Shown: positions 55,995 to 64,000 of the stretch, piece by piece
How the letters are laid out: the number at the start of each line of letters is the position of its first letter
Numbering within the stretch: the stretch's first letter is position 1
Assembly (NCBI GenBank): GCA_028583605.1
Contig: CM053331.1
Span: 2,006,001-2,070,000, forward strand
From: Dastarcus helophoroides
Lineage: Eukaryota > Arthropoda > Insecta > Coleoptera > Bothrideridae
DNA length: 64,000 bases
Direction of reading: 5' to 3'
Program-made: the position numbers and the translations under genes
The notes under the pieces: generated by a model
Seen by the model: only the letters and a program-made list of their open reading frames with translations
The model's database searches: none
What the model was told of the DNA's origin: nothing

Positions 55995-56295
55995 AGGGGT
56001 TGTTTTTTGCTGTAACGCGTTTACTACGGCGTTCAAGTAAACGCGTTTTTCAAAAAAAATTTAGTTTCTGAGCTTCATTCCTATGGATGTAAGAAGCAAC
56101 GTGGTAAAGTTGTAAGTTTGACATTTTTTGCCCAATCTTACTTAGTTCAATCGTCCGGAAAATTAATACATTCAATTCGCATTGGAATTTGGCAAATTTT
56201 CCAACATCGAGGTCGATTACAAGACTTAGCCAAGTATATACAGACGATTTTCCTTCCAAAGACAACAAATTTAACGAAAATGTTCGTCGAGTCAC
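55995..56295. repeat. Right member of the direct repeat flanking the satellite
   Basis: Counterpart of 48,728-48,995 in the same orientation, with hairpin ACGCGTTTACT/AGTAAACGCGT at 56,015-56,046. On the - strand two overlapping frames (56,050-56,295 and 56,147-56,356) together carry the motifs seen in one frame on the left (KFVVFGRKIV, then LVIDLDVGKFAKF), showing a frameshift here. Confidence 0.8.
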
Positions 56296-57240
56296 CGTTT
56301 TGTGTCCCTAATATTGCATTTTTTGCCGAAGCACGTTTACCACTAAATGAACACATTCCAACGTGCCGAAGTTATGAATGCTTCACAGACGAAGGGTGAG
56401 TTATTTTTAAACGGTCGCGATGAATGCAAATGGGAAAAGTTTAAAAATTTAATTAGCCCGAGGGTAAATTAAAATGTCCCACATGTATTCATAGGAGGCC
56501 GGAGAACGGAAAAATACTCGAACTTCGTTTAAATGCAAAAATGTTTGTCCAATTTGCCGCCGCCACTTTATTAAATGAAAATAAAATTAAGTTAAAGCGA
56601 CTATTTGCATGAAAAGGGTGAAGCTCTCGAGCTTCCATTGGAATTCAAATCGTTATCTGCCTTAATGACAGGCTTCTTAGAACGGGCACTTGTACCGGTG
56701 GCGTTTTTAATTGGCAACAGGACGGAAACGTCGATGTGAAATAGCTAAAAATGTGAGTGGGTGGCAACCTTTTCAACAGCGGCTAGTAGAAGAACCAGCA
56801 AATTGAATGCCAGTTGTGGATGTGGAGGACCTTTTTAAATAAACCTAGTAAAGGAAAATACACCAAAATTTCTTGTGAATCAAAAAGATAAAACTGTTTT
56901 TTACTCATCAAGTGCTTGGTGGAGGCCCCAGGTTTTACATTGTTTGGTTAAACTTGATGTCTAGATTTTAAACGAAAGTTTACAAACGTTTTTTATTATT
57001 TTTTAGATTTGGAACATTCATTAGTCAAGAGAAGATTGGAAGAGAAGATTGGAAACTTTGAAATTAGAAAAAAAAACCATATTCAGAATGTTGAAGTTTC
57101 TAAAAATGTGGGCAAATAGTCCAAACACCGATTTTCTATTAAGTTTGAAATTTTTAGGTTCTTTCAAGAATTTTCTACGAAATTTAAAAAATTGTTGAAG
57201 CTCTACCTTTGTACTAATTATAATTAGTGTCACTGTCCCA
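56296..57240. other. Single-copy noncoding DNA
   Basis: No gene recognised. A 70-codon - strand frame at 57,021-57,233 has no domain. Confidence 0.45.
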
Positions 57241-57640
57241 ATTTTTTACGAAATTTACGTATTAAATTTAAATTCTCCATCATTTTTCCGAAAACCGCAT
57301 TTGTCGCAAAATTTAATTTATTCACAAAACTTTGTCATAAGCTTTAGGTTATTTATTTTTCTAATGAAATTTAATCTTGTTCAATGGTAGTTATACATTT
57401 GCAACAAATTTTAATCCACAATTAAAATTTCGATTTAAAATCAAGATTTGGAATTCCCAATACAAAACGAAATTATCTCAAAAATCTTTTATAAAATTTG
57501 AAAAGGCTTGAAATAACTACCTCTGCACTGAAAGTAACACACCACTATGAATAAAGATCCAATTTTTTACTAAATTACATTTGGTAACCAAATTTTCCAC
57601 CCTTTTTCCAAAAACTGCACTTGTGGCCTTTATTTTATTA
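57241..57640. repeat. ~310-bp repeat, first two copies
   Basis: The phrase CCGAAAACCGCATTTG (57,289) recurs as CCAAAAACTGCACTTG near 57,608, about 318 bp apart, each preceded by AATTTTCCACCCTTTTT-like sequence. Confidence 0.65.
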
Positions 57641-58360
57641 TTTTTTTTATTATTAATTTTTACTACTCTAGGATTTTCTAAGACTCTAAGACTGCTCTAA
57701 TTAAAATTTAACTGCCCCAAACGCCAACCAAAACCTAATTATTTAATTAAAACGACAAAACTACCTCTTACATAAAGAGAACTTTAACCGCCTGCGTACT
57801 TTAACAAAAGAATCAAAACCAAAATAAATCCGTTTCAAAGCTCCCTATAAACGAAAATATCGTCGGTAATTCTGAAATAAACCAGGCGTTCGGAAATTTC
57901 TAAATTAGAAAATACAACGGACGTCCAAAGACGACACAATACGGGCGTCGCCATTGTCGGACATCAAGAAAAATAAAACGAACCCGAAAGATGGAAAAAA
58001 ACATCAAAAGGAAATCATGGAAACGCATTAGAGATACGCAAAGCGAAACCGGGAAAAACATTTTTCATCCGCTTCCTTCTGAACGGCCGTAAGGGACGGC
58101 AAACTTGATTTAACTCGACGGACTCGCCGCCGTTTCACACAATTTACACCGAATAGTTTGCATTCCGACCGTCGACGTCTCTATTCTGTTTTTTTCCGGT
58201 TTTCAGGCGTTTGCGTGACGTTCCCTAGCCGAATTTCGAATTTGCAAAACACCTGTTTCGGATTCAGATAAATGGGCGTTGTAATGATAGGAATTTGATT
58301 GGGGAATTCCGTTTCTTTTAGTTTCGGATGTTTAGTTATTTAGAACAGACTGTCTACTTT
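57641..58360. other. Single-copy, GC-richer insert between repeat copies
   Basis: No gene, RNA or mobile element signature is seen. Patches such as GAACGGCCGTAAGGGACGG (58,081-58,099) are much richer in GC than their surroundings. Confidence 0.45.
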
Positions 58361-59320
58361 CTCGTTGACTGAAAATGCAATTTTTTGGTTTTGGTTTTAA
58401 TTGAGTCGCTTAATACAACATTTTTGGCACATAATTCGGTACACAAAAGTTCCACTTTTAACAAAATAATTTTGAAATTAAAATTTTAAATCTTTAAACA
58501 ATTTTTTTTCTAATTTGAAATTTGAACCGTTTTCTTAAAATATTGATTTTTTTAAAAAACATTTTTAGATATTTTTATGAAACCTGAAACCAACAAATGT
58601 TACAGTTCATAAAAGTTTATTTTTTTTATTAAAAGGTGTGTTTTTTAGATAAATTTTCCACCTTTTTACCGAAAACTGCACTTGAGGCCTCACATTCTAT
58701 TTATGTGCAAAGCTTTGATTTTCTGCTTTAAATCATTTTTCTTTTTAAACTTTAATGTTGTCAAATGACAGTGATGCTTTCTTAACAAACTTTGTTTTTA
58801 AAACCTAAATTTTGTAATCTGTTAACAAAATTTTTTTTTAAATATAGTCTCTCGAAATAATGATATTTTTAACATTTTTATATTTTTCATACAACCTAAA
58901 AACAACAAACGCTAGGGTTCATAAAAGTTTTAATTTTTTTAAAACGTGCTGTTTATTATTAAATTTTCCACTTTTTTCCAAAAACCGCATTTGAAGCATA
59001 ACTATATAAGTATTTACAAAACGTCGATTCTTTGCTTTAGATTATTTCTCTTTTTATAACTTTGATACGATCCAGTAGTAGTTATGTCTTATTAACAAAT
59101 TTTGTATTTAAAATTTAAATTGTAACCAAAATAATTTTTTTTTACAATGTTATTTTAATTTTTTTTTAAAATATCAATTTTTAAAAGTAATTGTTATATT
59201 TTTTGTATAATCTATAAACAACAAAGTCTACAGTTTATAAAACTCCAACTTTTTTTACAAAGTCGGCATTCTATAATAAAATTTTCCATCTTTCTTCCGA
59301 AAACCGCATTTGAGGACGGC
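58361..59320. repeat. ~310-bp repeat, three further copies
   Basis: AAAACTGCACTTGAGG at 58,672, AAAACCGCATTTGAAG at 58,981 and AAAACCGCATTTGAGG at about 59,300 mark copies 309-319 bp apart. Each also has TTTGCTTTAGATTATTT-like and AACAACAAA words. They are AT-rich and diverged. Confidence 0.75.
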
Positions 59321-60745
59321 AGCAACTCAAGATTGATCAGGTTGTCTGGAAAATGTTCGCGGTCGGTTTTTAAATTTTATTTATCCATACATCAATATCA
59401 TAGACAAAATTCCTATCTTTGCTATTGCGAGCAAATGGTCACTTGGACATTTAAACGAGAAAAGTGTTGTGTACACTTTGAATGTACTTTGAAGTATCTT
59501 TCATAGAAAACGCAGCTTTTCATTGATTTTCTGTGTCGAATTTCTTCTAACAAAAGCCACCCTTGTTATGATAATGTTAAAATAACATTATAAAAGCTGA
59601 AAGCAACCGTACATAACCCCGAGCGATTACTCTTAGAAAAAAAAAGTCGAGCTACGTTTTTAAACTTATTCATTTTCCATTGCTGCATTCAATAACGCAA
59701 ACTGTTTTCAATTTAGGGCGAACTTGAAATTAATTAAATTCCGCAAAAATGAAACAATTTCGCGAGGATTTATTGAAATACTTCGTGTTTGCGGCTGAAT
59801 GAGCGAAAACATTAGAAACAATGTTAATTAAAATATTACCATTCTCATTCAGGATTGTAAAACACCTTCAGGTAAATTGTGGGACGCCTTTACTCGCCTT
59901 AAATCTATTTGGAAATTTGGTGGCGCTTCGTCTAATATAAGGGGTAGATTCTAGTTCGACAAATGAGTCTTAAACAATGTATTTCTCATGAATCTAGTGT
60001 TATTAATTTTTTAATACTTTACCCATTTGATTGCATACTGCCTCCAAAATTTTCGCGACCGTCGTTTTGTATTTCCCCGATTGCTCAAATTCTTTATTTT
60101 GTTCTAATTCACTTATTTGATTGCGCTACTCCGATTTGAATTTTGCGCCCCCGGCTTTAAATTTTACGATGCATTTTCATGATAGGTCGAAGTTTGAGCC
60201 AAAGATGACTATATCCGGGGATCGCATTTGCATGTATGCATATTTGAATATGCATATTTCATATGTTAATTTTGTTCTTATCGTTGGGGTTTAATGGGGC
60301 AGCCAGGCGGCTTCGAGAGCAGACACCGGTGGTCGGATTAATTTGAAAGACCTGGTCCGAAATATAGCTCCGACGTACAAGAGCTTGCCCGGCGTTTTTA
60401 ATATAACCTGATTATCATATTACATTTTCCTCTTGCCGGTGTGGCTTTACTTTCGCAAATTAAAAAGGCTGCACGTAACGAAAAGGGTACAATGAAATTA
60501 ACTTGTAAAGAATACCAATACAAGATTATATCTAGAGCACTAAGCAAGTTTGGAAATTAAATCTTCCACGTTACAAATTTTTATAATAAGGGGAAACATT
60601 TAAAATAAGAGTTTGTTACAATTACTTAGCTGAGTATCGCCCAGTAATATTCATTACTTATATCTGACGAATATATTTTGCTCTAAGATATTTTTTAATC
60701 TGGGTGTTGTCATCAATTTTTAATTCACTGTATTATTATTTAGCT
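59321..60745. other. Single-copy noncoding DNA
   Basis: No gene recognised on either strand. Repeated ATGCATATTT words near 60,230-60,260 are a short local feature. Confidence 0.45.
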
Positions 60746-61588
60746 TTTAGTTAACCAATTGTTGTTGGCATGTAATTAAAAAAAAAACTTAGACGGATAA
60801 GTAACTACAAAACAGATACAGATAGATAAGTAACTAAAAAAAGACGTTGCGACAAAAACTAAATAGATAAACAATTGCATATTTGGAAAAACGTTGGAGA
60901 ATTTTAAATTATATTTTGAATTTTGCTTGTTTTGCCTGTAATTACCCATGACTAGTTTCAACTGTTAGCATCTAATTAAAAAAACAAAACAACAGATAGA
61001 TATATAACAAAAAAAACGAAAATTAAATTGTTAAACAAATGCATCTTTGGAAAAACGTTGGAGAATTTTAGATTATGTTTTGCGTTTTGCATGTTTTCTT
61101 TAAAATTACTCATGGTTAGTTCTAATTGTTAAAATGTTATTAAAAACAGAACTACGGATAGGTAAATAACTAAAAAAACAAACGAAGTAACAAAAACCAA
61201 ATTGTTGAACAATTGCATATTTAAAAAAATGTTGGAGAATTTAAAATTATGTTTGGCATTTTGCATGTTTTGCTTAAAATTACTTATGAATAGTTTCAAC
61301 TGTTGGCATGTAATTAGGAAAACAAAATTACAGATAAATAAATGGTTTAAAAAACAGACAAATTGACAAAACCAGATTATTGAACAATTGCATATTTGAA
61401 ATGTTGGAGAATTTAAAATTATGTTTGGCATTTTGCATGTTTTGCTTAAAATTACTTATACCAGTTCTTATTGTTGGAATATAGTTAAAAAATAAAGCCA
61501 CAGATAAATAAAATAACTACAAAAAACGAAGCGAGAAAAATTAAATTTTTAAACAATTGCATATTTGGAAAAACGTTAACGAATTTTA
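60746..61588 (+). repeat. 175-bp satellite, block 4
   Basis: About 4-5 diverged monomers starting with TTGTTGGCATGTAATTAAAA at about 60,760. They share AACAATTGCATATTTGG and AAAACGTTGGAGAATTT. Ends at TTTTA where a mariner is inserted. Confidence 0.92.
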
Positions 61589-61639
61589 TCGGGTTGTTTG
61601 GACAGTAATTTCGTTTTTTTTTGTGGAAATGAAAGACAG

Positions 61640-62746
61640 TTTTTGTATAATAAACAAATACTTTATTAAATGATATATTGGCCGTTCTGGTCCAACATCT
61701 TTTCTTTCTGGTAGTAGCATAATTCCACGCTCATAAAATTTTTGGTCTTTGCTGGCAAAAAACTAATCGAGATGGTTTTTGAACTCCTCATTTAAGGTGA
61801 AGGTTTCACCGTTTAAAAAATTTTGGAGTGACCGGAACAAATAATAATCCGATGGTGCCAGATCTGGAGAATATGGTGGGTGCAACATTGTATCCCATTC
61901 AAGCTGTAAAAGCTTTTCGCGCGTGACCAAACTTGTGTGAGGTCTCGCGTTGTCTTGGTGAAACACTACACCTTTCCTGTTGATTAGTTTTGGCCTTTTC
62001 TGTTGAAGTGCATTATTCACTTTGTCCAGCTGATGACAGTAGACTTTCGAATTAATCGTTGTGTTATCCGGTAAAAGCTCAAAAAAACGATTCCTTTAAA
62101 ATCCCACCAAAAAAACAGCATCACCTTATTTTGGTGAATATCGGCTTTGGAAATGGTTTAAGTTGGTTCATCTTTTTTGCTCCATGACCTCTTGCGTTTG
62201 ACGTTCATCATCACTGGGGACGACAAATGGGTTGTTTACAACAACGTCGTAAACAACCCATTTGTCGTCCCCAGTGATGATGCGTTTCAAAAACGGATCA
62301 TTTTCGTGACGTTTGAGAAGCGAATCGCAGACGTCAATGCGGCGACACAGATTTCTCTCTGTGAGAACATGAGGAACCCATACATCGAGCTTCGAGGATA
62401 ATCCCAGGCCTTTCAAGTGGTCATAAACTGTTGAATTTGATAAATTTAACCTCAATTCGATCTCACGTGTTGTTATTCGCCGGTTTGCATCAACTAATGC
62501 CTTTATCGCGTCTTTATCAGCTTCAACCGGCCTTGCCAAACATGGTGCATCTTCGACATCAAAATTGCCTGATCGAAATTTCGCGAACCAATTCTGGCAC
62601 TGCCGTACTGTCAACACACTTTCTTCATACACATCCGTCAATTTCTTTTTGACTTGAATAGCATGTTTACCCTTTCTGTAGTAAAACAGTAAGATATGTC
62701 GAAAATGCTGCTGATCGCTCTCCATATTTAAAAGGGCACCAACCAA
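61640..62746 (-). pseudogene. Mariner transposase, D,D34D type, inactivated
   Basis: Transposase cuts and rejoins the element at TA sites. The frame from 62,746 down carries an N-terminal helix-turn-helix (about residues 10-56, ending NWFAKFRSGNF), a second one (RRITTREIELRLNLSNSTVY), the WVPHVLTE linker motif, and the first catalytic Asp in ITGDDKWVVYD. A 34-bp inverted repeat then shifts the frame. The match resumes at 62,020-61,763 with the second Asp in FHQDNARPHTS and the third in YSPDLAPSDYYLF, 34 residues apart. A stop after NHLD (61,763) and a further frame change remove the C-terminus, which is still readable as FASKDQKFYERGI. All three catalytic Asp survive but no complete frame does. 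Either of two nearby Met codons (positions 1 and 8) could be the start. Confidence 0.92.
62206..62282. repeat. Perfect 34-bp inverted repeat inside the transposase
   Basis: Arms 62,206-62,239 and 62,249-62,282 are exact reverse complements around a 9-nt loop. The arm on the 5' side of the transposase encodes ITGDDKWVVY; the other arm is an inverted copy of it. See findings. Confidence 0.97.
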
Positions 62747-62911
62747 AAACTACTGCGTAGAATTAGTTGGAATTTTTCACACACAAGCCTTGCTATATGA
62801 GCTTTCAAAGCATATAAAAATTATACGGCTTAAGTGTAAAGTTGGGATGCAAAAAAATACAATTAAATCCTTTGTCGGAAAAAAACAAAATTACTTTTTG
62901 AACAACCCAAT

Positions 62912-64000
62912 AGATTATGTTTTGCAGTTTGCATGTTTTGCTTTCAATTACCTATAACTAGTTTTAATCGGTAACATGTAAATGAAAAACAAAACTACAG
63001 ATAGATCAATAAATAAAAAAAAAGAAACCAAATTGACGAACAATTGCATATTTGGAAAAACGTTGAAGAATTTGAATTTATGTTATGCATTTCGCATGTT
63101 TTGCTTAAAATTACTTAAAACCACTTTTATTGTTAAAATGTAATTAAAACCTCAAACTACAGATAAATAAATAAATAAAAAACAGACGAAACGACAGAGA
63201 CCAAATTGTTGAACAATTGCATTTTTGGTAAAATGTTGAAGAATTTTAAATTATGTTTGACATTTTGCATGTTTTGCTTAAAATTACTTATGACTAGTTT
63301 TTATTGTTGAAATGTAATTAAAAAACAAAACCACAGATAGATAAAATAACTAAAAACATAAACGTAGCGACAAAAATTAAATTTGTAAAACAATTGCGTA
63401 TTTAAAAAAACGTTAAATAATTTTAAAATATGTTCTGCATTTTGCGTGTTTTGCTTTAAATTACCTTTAACTAGCTTTAATTGTTGAAATGTATTAAAAA
63501 ACCAAAACAACAGATAGACAAATAACTGAAAAACAGACAAAACGACGGAAAGCAGATTGTTGAACAATGGCATATTTGGAAAAACGTTGGAGAATTTTAG
63601 AATATGTTCTGCATTTTGCGTGTTTTGCTTTAAATTACCTATAGCTAGTTCCAATCGTTAACATGTAATTAAAAAACAAAACTACAGATAGATTAATAAC
63701 TAAAAAACCAGAAATGAAATTGATGAACAATTGCATATTTGGAAAAACGTTGGAGAATTTAAAATAATGTTGGGCATTTTGCATGTTTTGCTTAAAATTA
63801 CCTTTAAGTAGCTTTAATTGTTGGAATGTAATTAAAAACCAAAACTACAGATGGACAAATAACTAAAAAACAGACGAAACGACAGAAAGCAGATTGTTGA
63901 ACAATGTCATATTTGGAAAAACGTTGGAGAATTTAAAATTATGTTATGCATTTTGCATTTTTTTGCCTAAAATTACTTATAACTAGTTTTAATTGTTAAA
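62912..64000 (+). repeat. 175-bp satellite, block 5, running off the window
   Basis: About six monomers after the mariner, with AAAACGTTGGAGAATTT near 63,575, 63,748 and 63,920. The array continues past the window end. Confidence 0.93.

Larger units (their letters stand above)
61589..62909 (-). mobile_element. Mariner-family transposon, 1,321 bp, TA target
   Basis: Left end TCGGGTTGTTTGGACAGTAA and right end (reverse complement) TTGGGTTGTTCAAAAAGTAA form terminal inverted repeats; TA flanks both sides (61,587-61,588 and 62,910-62,911). Joining the flanks gives the satellite words GAATTTTAGATTATG, so the site is exact. The length is normal for a full mariner. The transposase lies on the - strand and is broken by a palindromic insertion, a frameshift and a stop. 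Confidence 0.95.

Noticed and set aside
56118..56399. 93-codon + strand frame over the right flanking repeat
   Set aside because: It runs antisense to the frame shared with the left repeat copy and is not kept in that copy.
62177..62401. 74-codon + strand frame containing ITGDDKWVVYNN
   Set aside because: Its mariner-like start comes from reading the inverted arm of the palindrome on the wrong strand; the rest is antisense to the transposase.

Overview
This window is eukaryotic, AT-rich and almost gene-free. Its contents (a mariner with a D,D34D transposase, HUH-type Helitron remnants, a CR1/Jockey-type reverse transcriptase fragment, a tRNA-derived SINE, several foldback MITE families, solo LTRs and many satellite arrays) point to an arthropod, most likely an insect. 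A beetle such as Tribolium would fit, but the species cannot be fixed from the sequence alone. No intact host protein gene could be supported. Two short stretches near 6 kb are weak exon candidates, and every clear coding remnant belongs to a transposon and is broken.

Layout. 1-1,290 is a tandem array of about 268 bp units. 1,291-6,900 is mostly single-copy, with a 28-bp minisatellite, a foldback MITE and a segment (4,186-5,010) that recurs in diverged form at 15,285-17,820. 6,900-15,000 is dominated by a roughly 300-bp repeat (called R300 here): dispersed copies, then a tandem block with three-monomer higher-order periodicity, carrying an LTR, MITEs and a LINE fragment. 15,285-18,700 is a nest of insertions whose order can be read because empty sites exist: a composite Helitron, a TA-flanked MITE with a solo LTR inside it, and another LTR in R300. 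19,850-39,200 is a large satellite domain of a 31-bp unit in + orientation (to 23.7 kb) and, after a 1.9 kb spacer, in - orientation, with an approximately 865-bp higher-order repeat (30.3-36.3 kb) and a 26-bp derivative (38.1-38.9 kb). 39,885-43,640 is an almost pure polypyrimidine strand with a homogeneous (CTCTT)n core. 44-48.7 kb is low-copy DNA with palindromic elements, a Helitron and a 22-bp minisatellite. 49-55.8 kb, 60.7-61.6 kb and 62.9-64 kb are blocks of a 175-bp satellite, interrupted by a solo LTR, a dimeric SINE and a mariner, each with clean target-site marks.

How the parts relate. The recurrent theme is satellite arrays used as landing pads for transposons. For the Helitron, the TA-flanked MITE, the LINE, the 1.1-kb LTR, the SINE and the mariner, removing the insertion restores the repeat or paralogous sequence, so boundaries are well supported. 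The most unusual items are a small LTR family whose promoter combines perfect heat-shock elements, a TATA box and an initiator; a Helitron with two 5' ends but a single 3' end; a foldback MITE family whose loop is inverted between copies; and a 34-bp perfect palindrome that looks like a template-switch insertion in the mariner transposase.
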